The notes under the pieces: generated by a model | Told to the model about the DNA's origin: nothing | The model's database searches: none | What the model saw: only the letters and a program-made list of their open reading frames with translations | Assembly: GCA_017474765.1 (NCBI GenBank) | Contig: JAFVGW010000056.1 | Span: 30,818 to 94,817 of the forward strand | Direction: 5' to 3' | Source of the DNA: Salinivirgaceae bacterium | GTDB taxonomy: Bacteria > Bacteroidota > Bacteroidia > Bacteroidales > SZUA-534 | DNA length: 64,000 nucleotides | Translations under genes and position numbers: made by a program | Part shown: positions 1 through 9,514 of the stretch, piece by piece | Position numbering within the stretch: position 1 is the stretch's first letter | How the letters are laid out: every line of letters begins with the position of its first letter

Positions 1-643
1 GTTGCTCATCCTCAGCATTATATGTTTGTTCGACGTCGGCAGTGTTGTCGGCAAACATGTCGGCAAGCGATTTTGCTTTTTTCGCTTCTTCCTCGGCGGC
101 CTTTCGTGCGGCTTCGGCTTCTGCTGCTTTTCGAGCATTCTCTTCAGCAGCGGCTTTATTTGCGGCTTCCTCAATGGCTATTTGGCGAACTTTCTCAAGT
201 TCCGCTGCTCGTTTTGCAGCCTCGGCTTCTGCAATTCGTCGTGCTTCCTCATCGGCTGCGGCTTTGCGAGCGGCAGCTTCTGCTTCGGCTTGTTTGCGAG
301 CGTTCTCTTGCATTTCGAGCATGGCCTTTCGTGCTGCTTCGAGTTCTTCGGTGGCTTTTCGAGCAGCTTCGATTTCGGCAATGCGCCGTGCTTCTTCCTC
401 TTCAGCGGCCTTTCTCGCAGTTTCTTCGGCAAGTTTGCGCGCTTCCTCCTCTGAGGCAGCGTTGTCGGCATCGGCCCCGACTGACGACAAATGAACGGCA
501 ATATTGTTCAAATCGCGAATTTTGCCTTGCAGCATTTCAATCGCAAATGACTGAATATCACCATTGTCTGGCAGACTTTCAATCATCGATACAAGAACTG
601 TTGCCTCGGCCTTGAATATTTTGATAAGATTTTTTGTTTGCAT
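1..643 (-). CDS. Ala/Glu/Lys-rich coiled-coil protein, C-terminus cut by window edge
   Basis: An open frame begins at the ATG at 641-643 (MQTKNLIKIFK) and is still open at the left edge, so 214 codons are visible and the stop lies outside. The first 60 or so residues look like a small helical domain. From about residue 65 to 195 the protein is almost entirely Ala, Glu, Arg and Lys in heptad-like blocks such as EEARKLAEE and ARKAAEAEA, which predicts a long coiled coil. The visible end turns acidic (ADMFADNTADVEQ). There is no signal peptide, so it is probably cytoplasmic. It diverges from tdk with an 84-base gap. Family not recognised; the coiled-coil reading is direct, any function would be a guess. 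Confidence 0.7.
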   Translation of the reverse strand, partial: MQTKNLIKIFKAEATVLVSMIESLPDNGDIQSFAIEMLQGKIRDLNNIAVHLSSVGADADNAASEEEARKLAEETARKAAEEEEARRIAEIEAARKATEELEAARKAMLEMQENARKQAEAEAAARKAAADEEARRIAEAEAAKRAAELEKVRQIAIEEAANKAAAEENARKAAEAEAARKAAEEEAKKAKSLADMFADNTADVEQTYNAEDEQ

Positions 644-727
644 CGCTCTCGATAAAGATTTATTTTGCCAAAAATAACGATTGATGTTAAATCAAATTGT
701 CGCACACCAATTTTTTTGTTGACTGAT

Positions 728-1297
728 ATGTTTTTTGAAAATGGCAACGCCGATGGCGGACGGATTGAAGTGATTTGTGGCTCAATGTTTTCGGGCAAGA
801 CCGAAGAACTGATTCGGCGTCTGCGACGGGCAAAATTTGCGCGGCAGAGTGTCGAGATTTTCAAGCCTGTTGTCGATGTGCGCTATTCGGCTGTCGATGT
901 GGTTTCGCACGACGATAACTCAATTCCTTCCACACCCGTCGAGAGTGCGCAGAACATTCTGCTTTTGACCAGCAACGTGCAGGTTGTCGGGATTGATGAA
1001 GCGCAGTTTTTCGACGATGGCCTTGTTGATGTGTGCAACCAATTGGCTAACAGCGGTGTACGTGTCATTGTTGCCGGTCTCGATATGGATTATCAGGGCA
1101 ACCCGTTCGGCCCGATGCCCAAACTGATGGCCATTGCCGACGATGTGCTGAAGGTTCACGCCGTGTGTGTGCTGTGTGGCGCGCTGGCTCAATTCTCGCA
1201 CCGCCTTGCCAAAACCGATAAACTTGTTCTTCTTGGCGAAACCGACAGTTACGAGCCGCTTTGCCGCCGCTGCTTTTTGAAGGCTGTGGCCGAGTAA
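728..1297 (+). CDS. tdk: Thymidine kinase
   Basis: Cytosolic type II thymidine kinase, which phosphorylates thymidine to dTMP with ATP in pyrimidine salvage. The protein is about 189 aa, normal for the family. A P-loop [10 protein letters not shown] sits near residue 18 and a Walker B segment DEAQFF near residue 94. Two CxxC-type pairs (CVLC, CRRC) form the structural zinc site of the lasso domain. The frame is open upstream to a TTG at 665, but the ATG at 728 gives the N-terminus usual in Bacteroidales (short tail, then [15 protein letters not shown]), so I start there. It stands alone and converges with the TonB-receptor operon. Confidence 0.95.
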   Translation: MFFENGNADGGRIEVICGSMFSGKTEELIRRLRRAKFARQSVEIFKPVVDVRYSAVDVVSHDDNSIPSTPVESAQNILLLTSNVQVVGIDEAQFFDDGLVDVCNQLANSGVRVIVAGLDMDYQGNPFGPMPKLMAIADDVLKVHAVCVLCGALAQFSHRLAKTDKLVLLGETDSYEPLCRRCFLKAVAE

Positions 1298-1307
1298 TAA
1301 CCAAAAA

Positions 1308-1335
1308 AAACCGCCCGAATTTCTTCGAGCGGTTT
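1308..1335 (-). terminator. Intrinsic terminator of the first YfiR-receptor operon
   Basis: Arms AAACCGC (1308-1314) and GCGGTTT (1329-1335) pair. Read on the minus strand the hairpin is followed by an unbroken T run, 46 bases beyond the receptor stop. It lies between convergent genes and may weakly stop tdk transcripts too, although the plus-strand side lacks a T tract. Confidence 0.8.
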
Positions 1336-1380
1336 CCCAAACTAAAATTATAAAAAACAAACCTCTAAACCTCTAAGCTA

Positions 1381-4300
1381 TTAGAATCCGAAGCTTACAC
1401 CTACAGAGTAGATTCCACCAATCTTGTCGCCGTAGGGGAACTCGCGCTGCTCAGTGTTGAGCAGGTTGTGTGCGTTCAGATAAACCTCAATGCCATCGGC
1501 AGGTTTGTAACCCATCTTCAGGCTGACGGTGAAGCGGTTGTCAAGTTTCTCTGTGCTGTACTTAGTTGCGTAGGTGCGCTTGCCAATGTAATTACCATAG
1601 GCGGTGATGTCGAACTTCGGTGTTGGCTTGTAGATAAGACCAAGCATGCCGTAGAACGACGGTGTTGCCTTGTGAACGTGACCGTTCTCAAGCTTATCTT
1701 CGTAAGGTTTCGAGTTACCGAAGTAGAATAGGCCATTCTGGCTGTAGGTGCCATACTCGAGCATGTAGTACGAAGCATAATCCTGCGGATCATCACTAGC
1801 ACGAAGTCTTGCTTTCATTTCTGCTTTGCCGGCATCGTCAAGTGCGGCATATTCGGTTTGCAGAGCCTCAACATTGTCAATGTCGGTTACGGCACGCTGC
1901 AAATTACCTTGATATTCCATAAGATAAGCCATAAACTTATCTGGGTCGGACAGGAATGTATTCTGATCTGCGTCAGTGAATACTCCTCTATCAATAAGAT
2001 TCATAATGGCATCGTACTGAATGTCATAAGTCAAATCAGGAACGCGGGTAATCATACCGAAAATCTGTCCCAACTGTCCAAGAACCTCAGCGTTCTGGTT
2101 ATAGACATAGTAGTTATCGATGGTGGTTTTCTGAATGTTGGCGTTCACTTTGGCAATCAACTTCTTCGAGATAATCCAGTCAACATTCACGCCAAAGCCC
2201 ATCTGCTTGACTTTGTATGGCAGTTCGCTGTACTTGATTGACGATACAACGCCTGACATACCCATAAATTTGGTAAGTACCGTCATATCCAGATTACCTT
2301 CCTTAAGGCCATTCAAACCTCCAAGATTAGATGTATCCGTCATGAAGCCAAGAATACCAATACCATTCTGCACACCGGGAATTCCGATTTGGCCAGTAGG
2401 CATAACAACCGATGAACGGTTGGCCTTGAGTGCGCCAAAATCCTCACTCTGAGAGTAATAAAGCTCGGCATCGACAAGTATTCTCTCTGTGGGACGCCAG
2501 CGGTAACCGAACTCAACATTCTGGGTCTTAGCCAGCGGTGCGTTCTTGTCGGCATCGAAGTAAATTGTGTCAGGCGGCATCATACCGTCGCGGTGCCATG
2601 TGTATTTGGTGTTCGAGTTAACAAAGTTAGCCGAACGCATTGCTGTGCTGAACGATGCGCGCACAAGGTTGTTGTCGTTAATCAGATAGTTGGCACCAAC
2701 CTGATACGACGGGTTCCATTTGTCAGGAATGTTAGTCTTGTCGAAACGAGCGGCACCAATCACGCGGAAATTGCCAACATGGAAATCGGCACGAAGACTC
2801 GGTGCAATGTCACTCAACTCAGCCTTATTACCATTGAAATAGCCTGTCAAGTGCACAGGGTTCGGCGACTTGTAATCATGGTCGTGATATGTCCATGTGA
2901 AATCAGTGATTTCTTTTAAATCCCAAGTATTGTATTGATTTGTGAAATCAGGAATCTGGTCAACAAAGTTTACATAGTTGTACGAAACACCCGGAACAAC
3001 GTTCAGCATATCGCCAATCTTAAGGTCATACTCGGCGCTGGCCTGGAAATTGTGAGCATAAGTCTTGAAACCCGGCGCACCTTTCATGTAGTCTTGCGGG
3101 CCACCCATATAGTTGACATTCAAACTCAAACCTTTAACATAGGCGTTCAAGTTGGCATATCCTGTTTTGAACACACGCTCTGAAATAGAAACCGGCAACT
3201 CACCAACGGGGCTTGTTGCAGCTCGCGACTGCTGATATCCTAGTGAAAGGTCGAATGTGATGTCGTCGGCAGGGCGGTACGACAAGTAAGAATTGAAGCC
3301 GTACGACTTGCGTGACAGACCCGGGTCGTCATACATGTTGCTGACCTGAAGTTCCCTCTCCATGCAATCGTACAAATCGTATGGCAAGCCTTCAGCCAAA
3401 CCTTTAAGGAATGCCGCCACTGTTGCTTCAGAAGCCTGGTCTGTGCCATAATCTGCTTTAAATCCTTCAGGGTCATTCTGAGCCTTCATCATTTGTATTT
3501 GAAGAATCTGTGCTTTCAACTCATCGGGAACCTCACCGGCAATGACGCCAAAAGAGAAAGCTTGTTTCAGGTTCTCCAAATCGGTCATTCTGTAATATCC
3601 ACCTTCCGATGCATCGAAGAGTTTGATTTTCGATGGGTCGTATATCACATTGCCATTCGCATCTCTGCCAACTGCACCATAAACATAATAGCCCATCAAG
3701 TTTTGGTCCATTCCATGTTGCTGCTGAATCAAGGCTTTGTCTCCGTCAGTCATTGTTGATTTGAAAAGGCCTTCTGTCGGGTAAACATAAAGCTGATTGG
3801 TGTTGCGGCGGCGGTATTGCAGATTGGCAGTAATACCCACGCTCAACTTTTTATTGATGCTTTTGCGGTAAGCCACATCGCCATAGTAGTTCTCATGAGT
3901 ACCCATTGTCAGGTTGCCCTGAAGCTCCTTTGAATTCTCACCCGGTTTCTCAGTGATGATGTTGATAACACCCATCATGGCGTTGGGGCCATAGAGTGCG
4001 GCATTGGCGCCACGCACAACCTCAATACGCTCAATATCCTCGATGCCGATTGGCAGAAGGTCGAAGTTGACATCACCGGTTGCGTAGTTGTGCGCAATGC
4101 GGTTGTCAATCATGAGCAAGGTGTTGGCGTTCTCGGTGTAGAGCATCATCTGGTTGTCAGGGATGTTGTTCAAGCCGCGGATGTGTACGTCGTACATACC
4201 GTTGGTCTTTTCCTGAACAATCATGCCCGGAATCAGACGCAAAGCTTCCTCGATTGTTGTGATGCCATACGAGCGAATCTCGGCTTTGGTGATAACCGTT

Positions 4301-4563
4301 GATGAGAGTGGCGATTTGAATGAGTCCTCAGCCTTCTTCGATGCAGACGATACCGATTTGTTCATAATCATTGCAAACAGGTCGTCCATCGAGACACCCA
4401 TAATGTCGGCAAGTTTCATCACATCCTCAAACGGCATCTCGAGCAGCTCGTCGTACGAGAGTTTCATAATGTCATCTTTGGTCATCGACGACACGTCTTT
4501 TTGCGCAAACACTTGGCCAACAATCGCAAAAGCCAGTGTTAAGCAGAGTAATATTTTCTTCAT
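1381..4563 (-). CDS. TonB-dependent outer-membrane receptor, copy A of a duplicated YfiR-receptor pair
   Basis: A 1060-residue TonB-dependent receptor. The start is the ATG at 4561-4563, which gives a clean signal peptide (MKKILLCLTLAFAIVGQVFAQ); the frame is open further upstream but without a signal. Residues 22-75 form a helical region rich in MSMDDL/ELLEMPFED-type motifs. A plug domain follows (SSTVITKAEI, EEALRLIPGM, RIEVVRGANAALYGPNA) and then a beta-barrel ending in the aromatic GGIYSVGVSFGF. The helical leader plus SVSSASKKAED resembles the receptor family found beside YfiR/DUF4154 proteins. It lies 31 bases behind a YfiR gene, surely one operon. Substrate unknown. It is closely similar to 5767-8979, and the signal-peptide coding region is almost identical in DNA. 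Confidence 0.93.
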   Translation of the reverse strand: MKKILLCLTLAFAIVGQVFAQKDVSSMTKDDIMKLSYDELLEMPFEDVMKLADIMGVSMDDLFAMIMNKSVSSASKKAEDSFKSPLSSTVITKAEIRSYGITTIEEALRLIPGMIVQEKTNGMYDVHIRGLNNIPDNQMMLYTENANTLLMIDNRIAHNYATGDVNFDLLPIGIEDIERIEVVRGANAALYGPNAMMGVINIITEKPGENSKELQGNLTMGTHENYYGDVAYRKSINKKLSVGITANLQYRRRNTNQLYVYPTEGLFKSTMTDGDKALIQQQHGMDQNLMGYYVYGAVGRDANGNVIYDPSKIKLFDASEGGYYRMTDLENLKQAFSFGVIAGEVPDELKAQILQIQMMKAQNDPEGFKADYGTDQASEATVAAFLKGLAEGLPYDLYDCMERELQVSNMYDDPGLSRKSYGFNSYLSYRPADDITFDLSLGYQQSRAATSPVGELPVSISERVFKTGYANLNAYVKGLSLNVNYMGGPQDYMKGAPGFKTYAHNFQASAEYDLKIGDMLNVVPGVSYNYVNFVDQIPDFTNQYNTWDLKEITDFTWTYHDHDYKSPNPVHLTGYFNGNKAELSDIAPSLRADFHVGNFRVIGAARFDKTNIPDKWNPSYQVGANYLINDNNLVRASFSTAMRSANFVNSNTKYTWHRDGMMPPDTIYFDADKNAPLAKTQNVEFGYRWRPTERILVDAELYYSQSEDFGALKANRSSVVMPTGQIGIPGVQNGIGILGFMTDTSNLGGLNGLKEGNLDMTVLTKFMGMSGVVSSIKYSELPYKVKQMGFGVNVDWIISKKLIAKVNANIQKTTIDNYYVYNQNAEVLGQLGQIFGMITRVPDLTYDIQYDAIMNLIDRGVFTDADQNTFLSDPDKFMAYLMEYQGNLQRAVTDIDNVEALQTEYAALDDAGKAEMKARLRASDDPQDYASYYMLEYGTYSQNGLFYFGNSKPYEDKLENGHVHKATPSFYGMLGLIYKPTPKFDITAYGNYIGKRTYATKYSTEKLDNRFTVSLKMGYKPADGIEVYLNAHNLLNTEQREFPYGDKIGGIYSVGVSFGF

Positions 4564-4594
4564 TTTCGAAAAAATTAAATTATAGATACTGTTA

Positions 4595-5104
4595 TTATTT
4601 GACAACAACCCCCAGTGCTGTCAACTGTTGCGATACCTTCACACCCGATTCGGCAAGGTGCTGTTCGTTAACCTCGTATTTCAGCTTGCCATCAACTTTG
4701 ATGTAGTTCAGACCTGATGTTGAAAGAGCGAGCCCTGGCTTGTCGGTTACAACCACCACGCCTTTGCCTTTTACCTTGCTTACAAATCCGTCAGCTGCGT
4801 CTGATTTGTCGGCGGTCACATACAGAATGTGCATTTTAGTCACATCATCGCCTGAGCCAACTTCTTTAATTTTAATACTTTGCGAGCCTACTCCTTTTTT
4901 CTCGGCAATGGCATTCAACTCGGGAACGATTGACTGATTGCCATACACGCCAATCACAAAGTCACCTGATTGCTTAGTCTGCGGCCATTCAATGTTTCTT
5001 GCAAAGTTGTACATGAATAGCGCTTTAAACTTCTCGTCTTGCGCTCTTGCTGTAGTTGCTATCAGCAGGAGTGCGGAAATAGCCAATACTGTTTTTTTCA
5101 TCAT
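4595..5104 (-). CDS. YfiR-family (DUF4154) periplasmic protein, copy A
   Basis: A 169-residue secreted protein with a signal peptide ending ATTARAQ. The mature part shows the YfiR/DUF4154 pattern: KALFMYNFARNIEWP at the start, GDFVIGVYGN, ILYVTADKS, GVVVVTDKPGLA, and INYIKV/LKYEVN-like strands near the end. In Pseudomonas, YfiR is a periplasmic inhibitor of the diguanylate cyclase YfiN. No GGDEF protein is present here, so the partner is more likely the receptor encoded 31 bases downstream. Translation may begin at either of the two adjacent ATGs (5104 or 5101). It is the upstream gene of the operon and a near twin of 9008-9514. Confidence 0.9.
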   Translation of the reverse strand: MMKKTVLAISALLLIATTARAQDEKFKALFMYNFARNIEWPQTKQSGDFVIGVYGNQSIVPELNAIAEKKGVGSQSIKIKEVGSGDDVTKMHILYVTADKSDAADGFVSKVKGKGVVVVTDKPGLALSTSGLNYIKVDGKLKYEVNEQHLAESGVKVSQQLTALGVVVK

Positions 5105-5221
5105 AAATATATATTTAACTAATTAACAACTTCATAATAGTCATTTTTTTTACGATTTATATTTCGTTTTGTTTTTGTTTCGGCTTAAATAATAAACAAT
5201 TGAAAATTGCGATTAAAAAAA

Positions 5222-5240
5222 GGGCTGTCTAACTCAGCCC
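5222..5240 (-). terminator. Intrinsic terminator between the duplicated operons
   Basis: GGGCTG (5222-5227) pairs with CAGCCC (5235-5240). On the minus strand it is followed by seven T. The stop codon of the small frame 5229-5528 lies in its loop. It shields the promoter region of the first operon from readthrough. Confidence 0.75.
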
Positions 5241-5528
5241 AGCATTGATTCCGTATGGTGATATGTCAGTGTCGAAAAAAGAAGTGACGGCTGCAATCGG
5301 TGCCACATCGGCACGTTTGCCTGCGCAGCGGCTCATTTTAAAAAAACTTTCAGAATCAACCATTTGCAAAAACGCTTGTTGGCTGTTTTTCTGATTACCT
5401 ATATATCGAATACTGATTGTCGGCATTTTGTCTGGTTTCTCACATTTCAAATCCCCATCAAAACCAGAATTAGGAAAGACCACAGATGTTTTACCCATAT
5501 AGTGTCGAATTAACATAATGTTACTCAC
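5229..5528 (-). CDS. Possible small hypothetical protein between the duplicated operons
   Basis: A 99-codon frame starting at a GTG (5526-5528), with an internal ATG four codons on, and ending inside a terminator hairpin. The product has no signal peptide, no clear domain and mixed composition (SFFKMSRCAGKRADV in the middle). I recognise no family. A terminator right at its stop favours a transcribed unit, but that hairpin also fits simple insulation of the next operon. It could be a decayed gene left from the duplication. Confidence 0.3.
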   Translation of the reverse strand: MSNIMLIRHYMGKTSVVFPNSGFDGDLKCEKPDKMPTISIRYIGNQKNSQQAFLQMVDSESFFKMSRCAGKRADVAPIAAVTSFFDTDISPYGINAGLS

Positions 5529-5692
5529 GCACCAACTTCACCTCGGCAAAAGTAGCGATTAAGCTATTGTTTAAGTAGACTATTGGATAAACGTCCAAAA
5601 AATAGTGACGAACAATTTGAGTTTCATGTTTAATTATTTGTCTGCTCCGAGAGCAAACGTTGAAGTGTGTGACTGCCTGAAGCATAAAAAAA

Positions 5693-5714
5693 GCTGTCCG
5701 GTTTCCCGGACAGC
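5693..5714 (-). terminator. Strong intrinsic terminator of the second YfiR-receptor operon
   Basis: A perfect 9-bp stem, GCTGTCCGG (5693-5701) with CCGGACAGC (5706-5714), and a 4-base loop. On the minus strand a run of seven T follows. It is 52 bases past the receptor stop at 5767. Confidence 0.9.
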
Positions 5715-5766
5715 CCCCAACTAATTAATTAACCACAATTAATTAACCACAAACAATATTTTTCTT

Positions 5767-8700
5767 TTAGAACCCAAAGCTAATGCCGACAGAGTAGATA
5801 CCACCAATCTTGTCGCCGTAGGGGAACTCACGCTGCTCGTTGTTGAGCATGTTGTGACCATTCAGGAACACTTCCATTCCAGGAACCGGCTTGTAGGCGA
5901 GTTTCATGCTCAGCGTAAAGCGGTCTTTCAGCTCTACAGAGTCGTCGCCCATGTTGTATTTGGTGGCGTAGGTGCGCTTGCCAAGATAGTTGCCGTAGGC
6001 GGTGATATCAATCTTCGGTGTCGGCTTGTAGATGAGGCCAACCATGCCGTAGAACGACGGAGTTGCCTTATGAACATGTCCGTTTTCGGTTGGTGTCTCG
6101 TAGGGTTTCGAATCGCCGAAGGTGAATATGCCGTCGTCGTTATAAACGCCATACTTAAGAGCATAATATGCGGCATACTCAGTGTTGTTCTCGCTGGTCT
6201 TTAGGGTGTTAAGGAATTCAGCCTTGTCTTCTGCCGCTATATAAGCCGCAGTGATTTCTGCAACTTTCGCATGGTCAATATCGCCCATTGCGCGTCCCAG
6301 ATATTTCTGATATGTGCCAAAATATCTCTTGAAGTCATCCGATTCGAAATCAACAGGAATAGGAGTCTGGTTTCCGTTTTCGTCGACATGCACACCCAAA
6401 ACTTTCATCAATTGCTGCTCGGTAAAGGTTCCGCTTGCCATAAGCTCGTTGATGGCGTCGGTCTGCAAATCCTCAGCCAGCGACGGAACGTTTGTAATCA
6501 TACCGAAAATCTGGCCCAACTGTCCAAGAATCTCAGCATTCTGATTGTAGGCATAATAGTTGTCGATGGTGGTTTTCTGAATGTTGGCGTTTACCTTGGC
6601 AATCAACTTCTTTGATATAATCCAGTCGATGTTCACGCCGAAGCCCATCTGATTAACCTTATATGGCAGTTTGTCATATTTGATGGTTGAAATAACGCTC
6701 GAATTGGCCATGAATGCGCTCAGTGCTTCCATGTCCAGATCACCCTCGGTGATGCTTCGGAGCGATTTCAATATTTCGGGATTGGTCATGAAGGCATTGA
6801 GTTTTTCTGACGGCATGATAACCTGTGACTGGTATGCCTTGAGTGCTCCGTAATCTTCACTTATTGAATAATATGCCTCAGCGTCGACAAGGATTTTCTC
6901 GGTTGGACGCCAGCGGTAGCCCAACTCGGCGTTTCGAATCTTGGTCAGCGGAGCGTTTTTGTCGCCTTTGAAGTAGATTGTGTCAGGCGGCATCAGACCG
7001 TCGCGGTACCATGTGTATTTGGCGCTCGAGTTGATGATGTTGGCAGAGCGCTTTGCTGTGCCAAACGATGCACGGACAAGGTTGTTCTCGTTGATTGAGT
7101 AGTTGGCTGCAATCTGATACGAGGGGTTCCACTCGTCGGGAATGTTGGTTTTGTCGAAACGCACAGCGCCGAGCACGCGGAAATCGCCCAAACGGTAGTC
7201 CAGTCGCAAACTTGGCGCAAAGTCGGTCAGTTTGGCGTCCTCGCCACCTTGGCTGCCCGAAAGGTGCCGGCTTGATGTGAATTTGTAATCGTGGTCGTGG
7301 TACTCCCAGCGGAAATCGGACGGGTCGTTCGGATTGATGTAGTCAGGAATGTAGTCGGTCTGCCATACATGATAGTAAGCCAAACCAGGCACAACGCTCA
7401 GGTCGCCCAACTTGATGTCGTACTCGGCATTCACCTGAAGGTTGTTCATGAACACCTTGAATCCGGGTTTACCCTTCTGGTAGTCTTGTACACCGCCCAT
7501 GTAGCTGGCGTTCAGACTCAGACCGTAGATGCTCGAGTTCAGGTTGAAGTATCCGGTTTTCGATTCGCGCTCGCAGAGCAGGAACGGAATTTCGCCGATT
7601 GGTGTTGCACCCACGCGTGAGTGTTGGTAGCCGAACGATACATCAAAATTCATATCCTCTGAGGGGCGGTAGTTCAAATAAGAGTTGAAACCGTAAGTCT
7701 TGCGCGACATCCCCGGGTCTTCAAGCATTTCGGTTATATCGCCTTGGTTTTCAATAACTTCGTAGAGCGAATATGGCAGGTTGTTGGCCAAGCCGCCAAG
7801 GAATGCTTCTACGGTAGCCGCTGATGGCTCGCTTCCATAATTGTGCAGAAAGGCGTCGGGGCTTTGCTCATACTTTCCTTTTTGGATTTCAAGTATCTGT
7901 ACCTTCAGCGCATCGGGAATCTGTTCGGCAATGGCGCCAAAAGTAAAGGCCTGCTTCAGATTCTTGATGTCGGTTGCATCGTAGTAGCCTCCTTGCGAGG
8001 CGTCGATGAGTTTTGCCTTCGACAGGTCGGGGATGAGTGTTACAGAACCATCGGCATTCACTACCGGCGGGTTATACGGATTGCCTTCGGCGTCAACCAT
8101 TCCCATCAAATACGCCATCTGGCCTTTGCTCATGCCGTCCTTGAAATAGTATTTCTCAGCATCCGACATTTTCGAATAGTAAAGTCCGTGAGTCGGATAG
8201 ACATAAAGCTGATTGGTGTTGCGGCGGCGGTATTGCAGGTTGGCCGTGATGCCTACACTTAACTTCTTGTTGATGTTCTTGCGGAAAGCCACATCGCCGA
8301 TGTAGTTTTCTTGAGTGCCCATCATCATGCTGCCTTGCAGAGTTTTTGAATTCTCGCTGGGCTTTTCAGTGATGATGTTGATAACACCAGTCACGGCGTT
8401 TGGTCCGTAGAGTGCGGAGTTTGCGCCACGCACAACCTCAATGCGCTCAATATCCTCAACACCTATTGGCAGAATGTCGAAGTTGAGGTTGCCGGTTGCG
8501 TAGTTGTGCGCAATGCGGCCGTCAATCATAAGCAGGATGTTCGAGTTTTCGGTGTAGAGCATCATCTGGTTGTCGGGAATGTTGTTCAATCCACGGATGT
8601 GCACATCGTACATACCGTTGGTCTTCTCCTGCACAATCATGCCCGGAATCAGGCGCAGAGCCTCTTCAATTGAGCTGATACCGTATGAGCGGATTTCAGC

Positions 8701-8979
8701 CTTGGTGATAACCGTTGATGAAAGCGGCGATTTGAACGAGTCCTCAGCCTTTTTTGAAGCCGATGACACCGATTTGTTCATAATCATGGCAAAAAGGTCG
8801 TCCATTGAGACTCCCATAATGTCGGCCAGTTTCATCACATCCTCAAACGGCATCTCAAGCAGCTCGTCGTAGGTGAGTTTCATAATGTCGTTTTTGGTCA
8901 TCGACGACACGTCTTTTTGCGCAAACACTTGGCCAACAATCGCAAAAGCCAGTGTTAAGCAGAGTAAAAATTTCTTCAT
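5767..8979 (-). CDS. TonB-dependent outer-membrane receptor, copy B
   Basis: A 1070-residue paralogue of 1381-4563 with the same order: signal peptide (MKKFLLCLTLAFAIVGQVFAQ), helical segment with ELLEMPFEDVMKLADIMG, plug (EEALRLIPGMIVQEK, RIEVVRGANSALYGPNA) and a C-terminal barrel ending GGIYSVGISFGF. The plug and last strands are almost unchanged. The extracellular regions, roughly residues 260-420 and 690-950, differ in sequence and length. That is what one expects if the copies kept the TonB machinery but diverged in what they bind. It follows its YfiR partner by 28 bases. Ligand unknown. Confidence 0.93.
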   Translation of the reverse strand: MKKFLLCLTLAFAIVGQVFAQKDVSSMTKNDIMKLTYDELLEMPFEDVMKLADIMGVSMDDLFAMIMNKSVSSASKKAEDSFKSPLSSTVITKAEIRSYGISSIEEALRLIPGMIVQEKTNGMYDVHIRGLNNIPDNQMMLYTENSNILLMIDGRIAHNYATGNLNFDILPIGVEDIERIEVVRGANSALYGPNAVTGVINIITEKPSENSKTLQGSMMMGTQENYIGDVAFRKNINKKLSVGITANLQYRRRNTNQLYVYPTHGLYYSKMSDAEKYYFKDGMSKGQMAYLMGMVDAEGNPYNPPVVNADGSVTLIPDLSKAKLIDASQGGYYDATDIKNLKQAFTFGAIAEQIPDALKVQILEIQKGKYEQSPDAFLHNYGSEPSAATVEAFLGGLANNLPYSLYEVIENQGDITEMLEDPGMSRKTYGFNSYLNYRPSEDMNFDVSFGYQHSRVGATPIGEIPFLLCERESKTGYFNLNSSIYGLSLNASYMGGVQDYQKGKPGFKVFMNNLQVNAEYDIKLGDLSVVPGLAYYHVWQTDYIPDYINPNDPSDFRWEYHDHDYKFTSSRHLSGSQGGEDAKLTDFAPSLRLDYRLGDFRVLGAVRFDKTNIPDEWNPSYQIAANYSINENNLVRASFGTAKRSANIINSSAKYTWYRDGLMPPDTIYFKGDKNAPLTKIRNAELGYRWRPTEKILVDAEAYYSISEDYGALKAYQSQVIMPSEKLNAFMTNPEILKSLRSITEGDLDMEALSAFMANSSVISTIKYDKLPYKVNQMGFGVNIDWIISKKLIAKVNANIQKTTIDNYYAYNQNAEILGQLGQIFGMITNVPSLAEDLQTDAINELMASGTFTEQQLMKVLGVHVDENGNQTPIPVDFESDDFKRYFGTYQKYLGRAMGDIDHAKVAEITAAYIAAEDKAEFLNTLKTSENNTEYAAYYALKYGVYNDDGIFTFGDSKPYETPTENGHVHKATPSFYGMVGLIYKPTPKIDITAYGNYLGKRTYATKYNMGDDSVELKDRFTLSMKLAYKPVPGMEVFLNGHNMLNNEQREFPYGDKIGGIYSVGISFGF

Positions 8980-9007
8980 TTTCTGTAAAAATAGGTAGAG
9001 TAATTAT

Positions 9008-9514
9008 TTATTTGACAGGAACACCTAGAGCCGTCAGCTGTTGCGATACTTTCACGCCCGATTCGGCAAGGTGTTGTTCGTTTACTTCGTATTTCAGCTT
9101 GCCATCAACTTTGATGTAGTTGATGCCCGATTTTGAAAGGGCAAATCCCGGCTTGTCGGTTACAATCACCACGCCTTTGCCTTTGGCTTTGCCAACAAAC
9201 TCGTCAACCTTGTCCGACTTGTCGGCGGTCACATACAGAATGTGCAGCTTCGCAATATCGTCGGCTGCCGCAACTTCTTTAACCTTAATGCTTTGTGAAC
9301 CTACGCCTTTTTTCTCGGCGATGGTGTTCAATTCAGGAACGATAGACTGATTGCCATACACGCCAATCACAAAGTCGCCCGATTGTTTTGTCTGCGGCCA
9401 TTCAATGTTTCTTGCGAAGTTGTACATGAATAGCGCTTTGAACTTCTCGTCTTGCGCTTTTACTGATGTTGCTATCAGCAAAAGAGCGGAAATTGCTAAT
9501 ACTGTTTTCTTCAT
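9008..9514 (-). CDS. YfiR-family (DUF4154) periplasmic protein, copy B
   Basis: A 168-residue secreted YfiR-like protein (signal MKKTVLAISALLLIATSVKAQ). It matches copy A at most positions; the differences cluster in the middle (VKEVAAADDIAK against IKEVGSGDDVTK). It is first in the second operon, 28 bases before the receptor. The much stronger conservation of this protein than of the receptor loops suggests it contacts a conserved part of the system, such as the plug or a periplasmic partner, rather than the ligand. This is inference; no function is shown by the sequence. Confidence 0.9.
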   Translation of the reverse strand: MKKTVLAISALLLIATSVKAQDEKFKALFMYNFARNIEWPQTKQSGDFVIGVYGNQSIVPELNTIAEKKGVGSQSIKVKEVAAADDIAKLHILYVTADKSDKVDEFVGKAKGKGVVIVTDKPGFALSKSGINYIKVDGKLKYEVNEQHLAESGVKVSQQLTALGVPVK

